64,000 nucleotides of DNA. Source: Bog-756 sp963737625 (GTDB taxonomy: Bacteria; Actinomycetota; Acidimicrobiia; Acidimicrobiales; RAAP-2). A model generated the notes under the pieces. The model ran no database searches and was not told where the DNA came from. It worked only from the letters and a program-made list of their open reading frames with translations. This document shows positions 52,947 through 61,824 of the stretch, in pieces (position 1 is the first letter of the stretch; every line of letters begins with the position of its first letter). The position numbers and the translations under genes are program-made. The DNA is taken from positions 1,612,001-1,676,000 of the forward strand of contig CAVTTK010000002.1 of assembly GCA_963737625.1 (NCBI GenBank), given 5' to 3'.

Positions 52947-54062
52947 ATGACGACAGTCCAGACCGAGTTCACGGCCCAGGAGCTGCTGGAGGATCACCCC
53001 ATCGCCGAACCGCTGTACGTCGGTGGTGTGCGGTGCCACGGCGGCTTCGACGACCGCGGACGGTATGTGTCCCCCCGGACGAAGCACCGGTGGCCGGCCA
53101 TCGAGGCCTGGGAGGACCAGCGACGGGCTCAGTTCGCCACACCCATCCTCGACGTGCTCCTCGAGACCTGGCCGGAGAACTTCCCCAACGTGGCCCAGTC
53201 CAAGTTGCTGATCCGCTCCGGGGCGCCCCAGCCCATCATCAGCGCCCTGACCCGGATCGGGACGGTGGAGGGCTTCGGCGCCATGCTCCGACACCTGCCC
53301 ATACCCGACTTTCCCTCAGCCTTCGACGAGGACATCACGGGGACCGCCACCGCCCACCTCGGGCAGGGGCTGTTCGAGGCCCACGCCCGCGACGAGTCCG
53401 GCTTCGGTGACCAGGCCGGACACGACCGCATGTGGTTCGTGGCCCGGGACATGGCCTTCGAACACCCGGTGACCGAGGACCAGACCGCCCGAATGCTGGC
53501 CCGGATGGGCATCGACCCCTCTCCGAAGTCCGCCGAGGACCTGGACCGCCTCCGCCGGGCGGCCGAGAAGCAACGGGCACTGCCCGACGACATTGACTTC
53601 ACCCTGGAGACGGTGGTGGGCCGCATGATCGGCCTGCTGCTGATCGAGATCTCCGCCTTCCACGGATTCCGCTGGGCCGAGGAGGTCCTGGGGGACGTCG
53701 AGCTGGTGGCCGGGGACGGTGCCGCGGCCGTGCTGATCTCCCACATCCGCGCCGACGAGACACCCCATGTCGCCTACCTCCGCACTGCCCTCTCGGAGAT
53801 GCGGGACCGGACCTGGGTGGGCAGCGATGGCCACCGCCATGCCGGCTCCGACATGGTGGGCCGCCTCTGGGACCGGGCCCTCCGGGACTCACTCCTGCTG
53901 CGCCGCCCGGACAACCTCCGGTTCGTCATGGGTGAGATCGACGAAGCCCTGGCCGGACGACCTGACGGCGACGACCTGGTGGAGGAGATGCTCTCCCTCG
54001 GGTCGGTGGCCCGGGCCGACGACGGAACCCTGTTCGATCCACCCGGCCTGGCCCTGGGCTGA
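52947..54062 (+). CDS. Uncharacterised, possibly ferritin-like diiron protein
   Basis: A 371-residue, mostly helical protein without signal or membrane segment. Spaced acidic and His residues could bind two irons in a four-helix bundle: E144 and E150 with H159 in one region (FEAHARDESGFGDQAGHD), E234 and H239 (LIEISAFHGF), and an E-x-x-H at E271-H274 (ADETPHVAYL). This pattern recalls ferritin-like oxygenases, but no family can be named with certainty. It lies 31 bases before an LLM-type flavin oxidoreductase on the same strand, so the two are probably one operon and may act in turn on one substrate. TACACT at 52889 is a possible -10 element. Confidence 0.6.
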   Translation: MTTVQTEFTAQELLEDHPIAEPLYVGGVRCHGGFDDRGRYVSPRTKHRWPAIEAWEDQRRAQFATPILDVLLETWPENFPNVAQSKLLIRSGAPQPIISALTRIGTVEGFGAMLRHLPIPDFPSAFDEDITGTATAHLGQGLFEAHARDESGFGDQAGHDRMWFVARDMAFEHPVTEDQTARMLARMGIDPSPKSAEDLDRLRRAAEKQRALPDDIDFTLETVVGRMIGLLLIEISAFHGFRWAEEVLGDVELVAGDGAAAVLISHIRADETPHVAYLRTALSEMRDRTWVGSDGHRHAGSDMVGRLWDRALRDSLLLRRPDNLRFVMGEIDEALAGRPDGDDLVEEMLSLGSVARADDGTLFDPPGLALG

Positions 54063-54093
54063 GCGGGCTCTTCGCCAAAGAAAGGGGACGACC

Positions 54094-55455
54094 ATGAAGT
54101 TCGGAATCTTCTACGAGCACCAGCTACCCCGTCCCTGGGATGAGGGAAGCGAGCACCGGCTCATCGCCGACGCTCTGGATCAGATCGAACTGGCCGACCG
54201 CCTGGGGGTGCAATACCTGTGGGAGGTGGAGCACCATTTCCTCGAGGAGTACTCCCATTCCGCCGCACCCGAGGTCTTTCTGGCCGCCGCCAGTCAGCGG
54301 ACCCGGAGGATGCGCATCGGCCACGGCGTGGTTCAGACCGCCCCGCGCTACAACCACCCGGCCCGGGTGGCCGAGCGGATCGCCATGCTCGATCTGGTCT
54401 CTGGCGGCCGGGTCGAATTCGGCACCGGCGAGTCGTCCTCCGAGGCCGAGCTGGGAGGGTTCGGCGTCGACCGGGACACCAAGCGGGAGGCGTGGCTCGA
54501 GGGACTGGAGGTGGCCATCCGGTGCATGACCGAGACCCCCTTCGGAGGTGTCGAGGGGCAGTTCGTCACCATGCCGCCCCGCAACGTGGTGCCCAAGCCG
54601 GTGCAGAAGCCGCACCCACCACTGTGGGTGGCCTGCAGCCGCCGTGACACCATCCTGCTGGCCGCCGAGAAGGGCATCGGTGCCCTCAGCTTCGCCTTCG
54701 TCGAACCCGAGGACGCCAAGCAGTGGGTGGACGACTACGAGTCCGTGCTCCGGGAGCGCTGCGTCCCCGTGGGTCTGGCGGTGAACCCCCAGGTGGCCTG
54801 CGTCACGCCGATGATGTGCGCCCGGACCGAGGAGGAGGCACTGGCCCGGGGCATCGAGGGGGCCAACTTCTTCGGTTACTCGCTCGCCCACTACTACGTG
54901 TTCGGCGACCACGTCCCGGCGAGCACCGACGTCTGGTCGGAGTTCCGGGCCCGACGGGGGGCCATGGGATACTCGCCCGAGGCGGCCCTGGCCGTCCGTC
55001 ACCAGACACTGGGGGCCAAGGCCGCCGCCGGCGACCAGACCGGACTGCGCGGCGCGGTCGGCACCCCGGACCAGCTGCGGCAGTTCCTCCGCCGCTACGA
55101 GGCGGCCGGCGTGGACCAGCTCATCTTCGTCATGCAGGCCGGCCACAACCGCCATGAAGACATCATGGAGTCGATCGAACTGTTCGGGACCGAGGTGCTC
55201 CCCGAGTTCCTCGAGCGGGACGAGGCGGGCGGCCCGGCCAAGGAGGCCCGATGGGCCCCGGCCGTCGAGGCGGCACTGGCCCGGCGGGACCGCCATGAAC
55301 CGGTGATGCCCCCGGACTACGTGATGAGGGCGATCCCCCGCCAGTTGGTGGAGGCCCTGGACAGTGACCCGGCGCGCCGCTGGCTGGAGGGCCTCGCTGA
55401 TAACCAGGCGGCCGGGGTGCAGGACGAGGAGTTCCAACGCCTGGTCGATGGGTGA
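54094..55455 (+). CDS. LLM-class flavin-dependent oxidoreductase
   Basis: A protein of about 453 residues with the bacterial luciferase (TIM barrel) fold. KFGIFYEHQLPRPW starts strand 1, EVEHHFLEEYSHSAAPEVFLAA gives the EHH motif, and RMRIGHGVVQTAPRYNHPARVAERIAMLDLVSGGRVEFGTG is the classic central block. It uses FMNH2 or coenzyme F420; the actinobacterial setting makes F420 possible, but the sequence does not decide. The C-terminal 90 residues are an extension beyond the usual 350-residue length. ATG at 54094 has AAAGGGGA nine bases before it. It probably belongs with the ferritin-like gene. Confidence 0.9.
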   Translation: MKFGIFYEHQLPRPWDEGSEHRLIADALDQIELADRLGVQYLWEVEHHFLEEYSHSAAPEVFLAAASQRTRRMRIGHGVVQTAPRYNHPARVAERIAMLDLVSGGRVEFGTGESSSEAELGGFGVDRDTKREAWLEGLEVAIRCMTETPFGGVEGQFVTMPPRNVVPKPVQKPHPPLWVACSRRDTILLAAEKGIGALSFAFVEPEDAKQWVDDYESVLRERCVPVGLAVNPQVACVTPMMCARTEEEALARGIEGANFFGYSLAHYYVFGDHVPASTDVWSEFRARRGAMGYSPEAALAVRHQTLGAKAAAGDQTGLRGAVGTPDQLRQFLRRYEAAGVDQLIFVMQAGHNRHEDIMESIELFGTEVLPEFLERDEAGGPAKEARWAPAVEAALARRDRHEPVMPPDYVMRAIPRQLVEALDSDPARRWLEGLADNQAAGVQDEEFQRLVDG

Positions 55456-55532
55456 GTGGTCTCCAGGCCGGGGCCGCCAGCGAGGTCCCACCCGCCACTG
55501 CTCCTTCCGGCAGGCCGAGGAATTACGCTGAG

Positions 55533-55823
55533 ATGGTGACCTCGACCGCTGACGTGCCTGATCCCTCCGGTGTCCCATCCTCGGGGCGGCTGGGACGCGT
55601 GGACGGCGCGGCCTCCGTCGAGCTGAGCGTGGAGGGCATGCACTGCGGAGCGTGCGTGGCGCTGATCGAGGAGTCCCTCATCGAGCGGTCCGGTGTGAGC
55701 GCGGCCGCCGTCGATCTCGAATCGGGTCGGGCCGTCGTCCACTACGACGCCGTCATGGTCGGCCCGGATGACCTGCGCGCCACCGTCGCCGAGGCCGGCT
55801 ACTCGGCCACCGTGGTGGGCTAG
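55533..55823 (+). CDS. HMA-domain copper chaperone (CopZ-like)
   Basis: A 96-residue cytosolic metal carrier. After a 27-residue Pro/Ser-rich tail it has one heavy-metal-associated ferredoxin fold with the metal site GMHCGACV (C38, C41) and the expected ending LRATVAEAGYSATVV. It would carry Cu(I) to the ATPase encoded 15 bases downstream. It is longer at the N-terminus than typical CopZ (about 68 residues), and the start ATG at 55533 is uncertain because the ribosome binding site is weak. It begins 77 bases after the LLM gene. Confidence 0.85.
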   Translation: MVTSTADVPDPSGVPSSGRLGRVDGAASVELSVEGMHCGACVALIEESLIERSGVSAAAVDLESGRAVVHYDAVMVGPDDLRATVAEAGYSATVVG

Positions 55824-55838
55824 GACCACCCCGTCTCC

Positions 55839-58529
55839 ATGTCCACCGCGTCCGACGTGGCCTCGCCCGAGGTGGCGCGCAACGAACTCCATCGGGCCAC
55901 GGTCGAGCTCGAGCTCGGCGGCATGCACTGCAGCGCCTGTGCCACCCGGATCCAGAAGACGCTGGGCAAGCTGCCGGCGGTGGCCAGTGCTTCGGTCAAC
56001 CTGGCCACCACGCGGGCCTTCGTCTCCTACGATCCGACCCTCCTGGACACCGAGAGGCTGTGTCGGGCCGTATCCGAGGTGGGATACACCGCAGCACCCG
56101 TGGTCGACGATCGGGCGGGGGGCGACAGCGCCGACCCCGACCATTGGTTGGCGCGGGCGCTCATCTCCTGGCCCCTGGCCCTGGTCGCCCTCGGGGTGGC
56201 CCTGGCGGCACAGGAATCGGCCGCCGCCGGGTGGACAGTCCTGTTCCTGGCCGTGGTGGTCGAGTTCGCCGGGGGCTGGCCCTTCCTCCGGGACAGCGCC
56301 CGACTGCTGCGGCACGGCGCCACCAGCATGGACACCCTGATCGCCCTCGGCACCCTGGCCGCGCTGTCGGTCAGTGCCGTCGAGGCCATCGCTCTGGGTG
56401 GCCGCCACGTGCACCTCGGGGGCAGTGGGGCCTTCGCCGCCCGGCTGCACGGGGTGATGGCCCCCCTCATCGTGGCCATCCTGGTCACCGGGAGGGCCGT
56501 CGAGGCCCGGGCCCGGGACCGGGCGGCCCGGGCCATGCACTCGCTCCTGTCACTGCGGCCCACCTCGGCCCGGGTGGTGGCCGACACCGACGACGGCCAC
56601 GGTGAATTGGTGGCGCCGGAGAGTGTCCCGGTAGGGGCGCTGGTCCGGGTTCGTCCCGGGGAGGCCGTCCCCCTGGACGGCACGGTGGTGGCCGGATGGT
56701 CCTCGGTGGACGAGTCCATGCTCACCGGCGAACCGCTTCCGGTGGAGCGCGGGCCGGGCGACCTCGTCACGGGAGGCACGAGGATGGGGGACGGCACCCT
56801 GGTGCTCCAGGTCGATACGGTGGCCGCGGAGTCCGTGCTGGCCCGGCTGCAGCGACTGGTGGACGACGCCCAGCGGGACAAGGCCCCGCTCCAGCGCCTG
56901 GCCGACCGGATCAGCGGCGTGTTCGTGCCCCTGGTCCTGGCCGGGTCCGCCCTAACCTTCCTGGTGTGGTGGCTCGTGGTGGGCGACGTCGGACAGGCCG
57001 TCCTGAGTGGTCTGGCCGTGCTGCTGGTGGCCTGCCCCTGTGCCATGGGCCTGGCTGCACCGGTGGCCATGATGGTGGGCTGCGGCAGGGCGGCAGCCCT
57101 CGGCATCTTCATCCGCAACGGGGACGTGCTGGAGCGGTTGGCCAACGTGCGGGTGGTGGCCTTCGACAAGACCGGGACCCTGACGGAGCGCCACGCCGTG
57201 GTCACCTCCGTCGTGGCCGTGCCCGGGGTCACCGTCGAGGAGGTTCTGGGCCTGGCCGCCGCCGTCGAGGCGGAGAGCGAGCACCCCATCGCCTCGGCCG
57301 TCACCAGGGCGGCCACGCCGTCGGGGCCAGCGGTGGTGGTGGCGTCGGACGTCCGCTCCCAGCCCGGAGTGGGCATGACCGGCACGGTGGGCCACCACAC
57401 GGTGCGGGTCGGACGTATGGTCCTGGCCGAGCTTCCGGACTCGCTGAGGTCCGAGATCATGGTGCGCTACCGCGCCGGCGAGACGGTGGTCGTGGTGGAA
57501 CGCGACGGCGCGACGGTCGGGGCCATCGCCGTGACCACGCCGCTGCGGCCCGAGGCGGGCCCGGCCGTCGAACACCTGGCGACCATGGGGCTGTCGTCAG
57601 CCATTCTGAGCGGGGACAGCGAGCCGGCGGTCCGTACCGTGGCGGCATCGCTGGGCATCGCTGACGCCCGCAGCGGGCTGAGCCCGGCAGACAAGATGGC
57701 GGCGGTGGCCGAACTGCGACAGGGGTCCGGCCACCTCATGATGGTGGGCGACGGCGTCAACGATGCCCCGGCCCTGGCCGCCGCCGACGTCGGCTGTGCC
57801 ATCGGGAGCGGCTCCGAGGCGGCGTTGGCCAACAGCGATGTGGCCCTGTTGGGCAACGATCTCCACGGTGTTCCGGCGGCAGTCGGGGTGGCCGGATCGA
57901 CCTACGCCGTCATCGTGCAGAACTTCGGCTGGGCCATGGGCTACAACGTGTCGGCCCTTCCCCTGGCCGCCTTCGGCCTCTTGGACCCGCTGGTGGCCGC
58001 AGTGGCCATGGGCCTTTCCAGCATCATCGTGGTGCTGAACAGCCTGCGTCTGGCCCGCCTGGGTCGGTCGGGACCGGCCGGCGTCGAGCTACCACGCTTC
58101 CTCCGGGGCCGACGGGGCGTCATGGCCTCGGTGGTCCTACCCATCGTGCTGTTCGCCGGGCTCACGGTGGTCAGCCAGATCCTGTCCCCCGCCCGAGGCC
58201 AGTCCCTCCTCCCCGACCTGCCTTCCATCGCCACCCATGTCCTGCCCGACGGGGGGTCGGCAGAGACCTACGTCGAGCCCGGTCGGATCGGGGTCAACCA
58301 GTTCCACGTCATCTTCTCCGGGCCACCGTCCGACCTGGCCACCGTGCACCCGGAGGTGACCGCGGCGTCGGCGGGCGGCACCCCTCGTCTGCTCCGCCAA
58401 CTGACCGTGTCCCCCGGTCACTTCAGCGAGATCGTGGTCCTCACGCCCGGTACCTGGAGGTTCACCGTGACCACGCCATTCGGAGCCCACCCGGTCTCGT
58501 TCACCACCTCGGTGGCCATCTCCCGGTAG
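55839..58529 (+). CDS. Cu(I)-exporting P1B-type ATPase with C-terminal extracytoplasmic domain
   Basis: An 896-residue copper pump. Residues 20-90 are an HMA domain (GMHCSACA, C31/C34). All P-type landmarks are present: TGEPLPV, C399-P-C401 in TM6, phosphorylated D443 in DKTGTLT, EHPIAS, and GDGVNDAPAL. TM7 (GWAMGYNVSALPLA, Y-N) and TM8 (MGLSSIIVVLN, M-x-x-S-S) match the Cu(I) signature, so copper is the cargo. After TM8 there are 150 extra residues: one more membrane segment (VMASVVLPIVLFAGLTVVS) and then a domain starting RIGVNQFHVIF and ending PGTWRFTVTTPFG, which looks like a YtkA/CopC-type beta-sandwich outside the cell. ATG at 55839. Confidence 0.93.
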   Translation: MSTASDVASPEVARNELHRATVELELGGMHCSACATRIQKTLGKLPAVASASVNLATTRAFVSYDPTLLDTERLCRAVSEVGYTAAPVVDDRAGGDSADPDHWLARALISWPLALVALGVALAAQESAAAGWTVLFLAVVVEFAGGWPFLRDSARLLRHGATSMDTLIALGTLAALSVSAVEAIALGGRHVHLGGSGAFAARLHGVMAPLIVAILVTGRAVEARARDRAARAMHSLLSLRPTSARVVADTDDGHGELVAPESVPVGALVRVRPGEAVPLDGTVVAGWSSVDESMLTGEPLPVERGPGDLVTGGTRMGDGTLVLQVDTVAAESVLARLQRLVDDAQRDKAPLQRLADRISGVFVPLVLAGSALTFLVWWLVVGDVGQAVLSGLAVLLVACPCAMGLAAPVAMMVGCGRAAALGIFIRNGDVLERLANVRVVAFDKTGTLTERHAVVTSVVAVPGVTVEEVLGLAAAVEAESEHPIASAVTRAATPSGPAVVVASDVRSQPGVGMTGTVGHHTVRVGRMVLAELPDSLRSEIMVRYRAGETVVVVERDGATVGAIAVTTPLRPEAGPAVEHLATMGLSSAILSGDSEPAVRTVAASLGIADARSGLSPADKMAAVAELRQGSGHLMMVGDGVNDAPALAAADVGCAIGSGSEAALANSDVALLGNDLHGVPAAVGVAGSTYAVIVQNFGWAMGYNVSALPLAAFGLLDPLVAAVAMGLSSIIVVLNSLRLARLGRSGPAGVELPRFLRGRRGVMASVVLPIVLFAGLTVVSQILSPARGQSLLPDLPSIATHVLPDGGSAETYVEPGRIGVNQFHVIFSGPPSDLATVHPEVTAASAGGTPRLLRQLTVSPGHFSEIVVLTPGTWRFTVTTPFGAHPVSFTTSVAISR

Positions 58530-58604
58530 CCGGAGGGACGGGCCTCGTGCGGGGTCCCGACCCACCTTGCGTCACCCCGCCGTCACCACCGGTACCGGCG
58601 CCGA

Positions 58605-58617
58605 TAGGCTCCCGGCA
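58605..58617 (+). promoter_or_regulatory. Putative leaderless -10 element of the copper monooxygenase gene
   Basis: TAGGCT at 58605-58610, six bases, then ATG at 58617. It suggests the gene has its own promoter in addition to any readthrough from the ATPase gene. Confidence 0.5.
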
Positions 58618-59735
58618 TGCCGTCTTGGGGGATCCGACTGATGTTGGTGGCGGTTCTGGCCGCCTCGTCCATAGCCATTGGGTCGGTGGGGACGACCGCC
58701 GGCGCCTCAGCGCCACCGGTGACCAACATCACCATGGTGGCCAACTCCTACACCCCGCGCGCCCCGGCCGGCGGGACCGACGACTACCACTGCACCCTGG
58801 TCGACCCCCACGTCACCCGCAACTCGTTCATCGTCTCCAGCCAGTTCTATCCCAACAGCGTGGAGGTGCATCACGCCATCTTGTTCCTGGTGCCTCCCGA
58901 CGAGGTGGCCGCGGCCAAGGCCGCCGACACCGGTGGAGGCGGGTGGACCTGCTTCGGCGAGACGGCGTTGCCCGGAACGGGGCTGGCCCAGATCTCCCAG
59001 ACCCCGTGGCTGACGGCCTGGGCCCCCGGACACGGCGAGGACATCCTCCCCACCGGGACCGGGGTCACCTTCCCTGCCGGGAGCATGGTCATCATGCAGA
59101 TCCACTACAACCTGTTGCGGGGGGACAATCCGGTCAGGGCCAAGCTCACCTTGCACACGGTCCCGTCCACCACGGCCCTTAAACCACTCTCCCTGGAGCT
59201 CATGCCGGCTCCCCCCGACATCCCGTGCCCGGCCGGGGTGACCGGTCCGTTGTGCACCCGTTCGGCGTCCCTGGTCGACCTCGGCCAGAGATTCGGAGCC
59301 GGCCAGGTCGGCTTCGTCGACTTCCTGGAGCGGTTCTGTGGCCGCAGCATGACCGACCCCCCGTCGGGCGACACCACCTCGTGCGACTGGCCCGTACAGG
59401 GTGGTCGCGAGATCGTCCGACTCGGTGTCCACATGCACCTGCTCGGCCGGGGCATGAAGATCGTGCTCGACCCGGGCACGCCTGGAGCGAAGACCCTCGT
59501 CGACGTGACCAACTACAACTTCGACTACCAGCGCTCCTACACGCTGAAGACCCCGGTCCTCACCAAGCCGGGCGACACCATCGGGGTCACCTGCACGTAC
59601 GACCCGACCCTGCGCCAGGAGCTCCCCCAACTGCGCAAGCTCCCGCCCCGTTTCGTCACCTGGGGTGACGGCTCCTCGGACGAGATGTGCCTGGGCTCGG
59701 TGCAGACCATCGCCGCCACCGGCCAGGCGGCCTAA
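58617..59735 (+). CDS. Secreted copper type II (PHM-like) monooxygenase
   Basis: A 372-residue exported protein with signal peptide at residues 1-30 (LMLVAVLAASSIAIG, then AGA-S). It has both copper sites of the ascorbate-dependent monooxygenase family known from animal peptidylglycine hydroxylase. The first site is H85-H86 (EVHHAILF) plus H163 (MQIHYN); the second is H272-x-H274 (GVHMHLLG) plus M357 (SDEMCLG). Eight cysteines could give disulfides, as in the family. It would hydroxylate a C-H bond of an unknown substrate outside the cell. It lies 87 bases after the copper ATPase, which could supply its copper. Confidence 0.88.
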   Translation: MPSWGIRLMLVAVLAASSIAIGSVGTTAGASAPPVTNITMVANSYTPRAPAGGTDDYHCTLVDPHVTRNSFIVSSQFYPNSVEVHHAILFLVPPDEVAAAKAADTGGGGWTCFGETALPGTGLAQISQTPWLTAWAPGHGEDILPTGTGVTFPAGSMVIMQIHYNLLRGDNPVRAKLTLHTVPSTTALKPLSLELMPAPPDIPCPAGVTGPLCTRSASLVDLGQRFGAGQVGFVDFLERFCGRSMTDPPSGDTTSCDWPVQGGREIVRLGVHMHLLGRGMKIVLDPGTPGAKTLVDVTNYNFDYQRSYTLKTPVLTKPGDTIGVTCTYDPTLRQELPQLRKLPPRFVTWGDGSSDEMCLGSVQTIAATGQAA

Positions 59736-59759
59736 CAGCGCTCCGGTTCGGTGCCGGGG

Positions 59760-60290
59760 TCAGTCCCCGGCCCAGCAACCGAGGATGACGTCACCCACGG
59801 TGACGGCCACGTCCCCCGAGCTGGTGGGCGGGACCCCGAACCGGGCCGGTAGGCCGGTGGGGTCCACCAGCAGGACCTTCCAGTCCTTGCGCACCACCAC
59901 CGAGCCGTTGGTGGTCTGGAACGCCCCTTGACCCAGGCCCTGGAGTTCCCGGGTCTTCCCCAGCCGGGCCGCCAGGCCGTTGAAGTACTGCTCGGTCGCG
60001 TCCCAGCTGGACAGCTCTTTCACCGACAGCGCCATCGTCCCGGTGGCGTAGTTGTAGTGGCACTGATAGAGGTGGTCGACCCAGGTCGCGTGGGAGACCG
60101 TGGCCTTCTCCCCCAGTGCCGAGTTGAGCTCACTCGAGGCGTCGTGGGAGCACACCTCGACGGAGATCGGCGACGGATTTACTCCGGCCGGCTGCGGCGG
60201 CCGGGTCGTCGACGGTGTGGCGGACCCGTGCGAGCACCCGGCGACGGCCAACGCCCCGAGGACCACCAACGCCACTGCCCGACCTCGCAT
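59760..60290 (-). CDS. Putative lipoprotein, unknown function
   Basis: A 176-residue predicted lipoprotein. The signal ends in the lipobox LAVAGC (C19 lipidated), followed by a Ser/Thr/Pro-rich linker and a domain of about 135 residues with three further cysteines (VEVCSHD, YQCHYNY, ILGCWAG). The YFNGLAARLGKTRELQGLGQGAFQTTNG segment recalls DUF3558-like actinobacterial lipoproteins, but the match is only general. It is convergent with the copper monooxygenase, 24 bases apart. Confidence 0.75.
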   Translation of the reverse strand: MRGRAVALVVLGALAVAGCSHGSATPSTTRPPQPAGVNPSPISVEVCSHDASSELNSALGEKATVSHATWVDHLYQCHYNYATGTMALSVKELSSWDATEQYFNGLAARLGKTRELQGLGQGAFQTTNGSVVVRKDWKVLLVDPTGLPARFGVPPTSSGDVAVTVGDVILGCWAGD

Positions 60291-60335
60291 CCGGCGAGGG
60301 TACCAGCGTCGCTACGAAGGGCCAGGTCAGGGCGG

Positions 60336-61571
60336 CTATGACGGCCGCGGGGGACGGAGGATGGCCACCAGTTCGACGTGCTCGGTCATGGGAAACAGGT
60401 CGAAGGCCCGGAGCGATTCCATCGTCCATCCGGCGTCCAAGGCCACCCGAAGGTCGCGGGCGAACGAGGCCGGGTCGCAGGCGACGTAGGCCACGGCCCG
60501 GGGCGATGGGAGCAGAGCCACCAGGGCCCCCATGACGGCCCGGCCCGCCCCCTCCCGGGCGGGGTCCAGCACCACCAGGTCGGGGGAGCCCAGACCGTCG
60601 GCCACCAGACGGGGATCGACCTCGGAACGGACGATCTCCACATGATGGAGGCCCTCGGCGTTGCGCACGGCATCGGCGCACGCCCGGCCGCTGCGCTCGA
60701 CGGCCACCACTGAGCCCCGCGACCCCACGGCGTGGGCCAGGGGAACCGTGAACAGTCCGGCCCCGGCGAAGAGGTCGGCCACCCGCTCCCCCTCCCTGGG
60801 AGCCAGTCCCTCTAGCACGGTGTCGGTCAGGACGGTGCCGGCCCCCGGGTGGACCTGCCAGAAGACACCGGCGCTGACCCCGAATCGGTGATCCCCCACC
60901 CGGACATGAAGGCGGTCGGGGCGGCGGCGGGTCCGGCCGTTCACCACCAGTCCGGCATCGATGGCCGGGGCATCGGCCAGAACCCGTCGGCCGGTCTCCA
61001 CCGAGATCAGGGCCGGCCCACCGTCGGGGGATGCGCTCACCTCGACGTGGTGGGCCCCCCGCCACCGCGAGCCCCCCACGGCCACGCCGTTGACCTGTTC
61101 GGTGGCCAGGGGACAGTGGACCACCGGCTCGATGTCGTGGGAACGGTGGCGGTGGAGTCCCACGCGTCCCGATCGGTCCACGGCGAACCGCACCCGCGTC
61201 CGCCATCCCAGTCCATCGGAGGAGCCGGTCACGTCCTCGACCACCACCGGGATGTCGATTCCCGCCAGTCGGCGGAGTTGCTCGACCACCAAGGCCCGCT
61301 TCAGCTCCCGCTGGGCGGGGAGCGCCACGTGCTGCCAATCGCACCCCCCGCACCGACCGGGCCCCGAGAGGGCACAGGGTGGCTCGACCCGGTCGACCGA
61401 TGGCTCGAGGATGTCCACGGCATCAGCGCGGAGGAACGACGTGGTCTCGGACGTCACCTGGGCCACGACCCGCTCACCGGGCAGGGCATGGCGGACGAAC
61501 ACGACCCGTCCGTCGTCCGCCCGCCCCACGCACCCACCTCCGGCGGCGATGGGCCCGACGAGCAGCTCCAT
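60336..61571 (-). CDS. Class I RNA m5U-type methyltransferase (TrmA/RlmCD family)
   Basis: An RNA methyltransferase that likely methylates C5 of uridine in tRNA or rRNA using SAM. In order: a TRAM-like RNA-binding domain (GRVVFVRHALPGERV); a cysteine cluster for a [4Fe-4S] centre (PPCALSGPGRCGGCDW, with a fourth Cys possibly in VHCPLAT); the SAM-binding DLFAGAGLFTVPLA; and the catalytic segment YVACDPASFARDL, whose Cys attacks the uracil. Near the end is MTEHVELVA, typical of the family. I take ATG 61571 (MELLVG) as the start; ATG 61703 would add 44 Pro/Gly-rich residues and cannot be excluded. Confidence 0.9.
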   Translation of the reverse strand: MELLVGPIAAGGGCVGRADDGRVVFVRHALPGERVVAQVTSETTSFLRADAVDILEPSVDRVEPPCALSGPGRCGGCDWQHVALPAQRELKRALVVEQLRRLAGIDIPVVVEDVTGSSDGLGWRTRVRFAVDRSGRVGLHRHRSHDIEPVVHCPLATEQVNGVAVGGSRWRGAHHVEVSASPDGGPALISVETGRRVLADAPAIDAGLVVNGRTRRRPDRLHVRVGDHRFGVSAGVFWQVHPGAGTVLTDTVLEGLAPREGERVADLFAGAGLFTVPLAHAVGSRGSVVAVERSGRACADAVRNAEGLHHVEIVRSEVDPRLVADGLGSPDLVVLDPAREGAGRAVMGALVALLPSPRAVAYVACDPASFARDLRVALDAGWTMESLRAFDLFPMTEHVELVAILRPPRPS

Positions 61572-61824
61572 GCGCCCGGGCCCATCGCCCGGTTCAGGTC
61601 CTGGCCCCGGTGGGGCCCCGTTCGGGTCGGAGCGGTCAGGGTTGCCCCCCGGGGGGCGTTGTGGTCCTCGATCGACTGGATGGACCGGCATGGACCCGGT
61701 CATAGCACCCTGTGGCCTCGGTCTCGAACGTGGGCCGGATTGGCACGGTCCGAGGCCACCGGCCGGCACTACGGTGAGCAGGCCGGCCAGGTTCGGGGCC
61801 GGGCTGATCTCAGGGGAGGACGCC

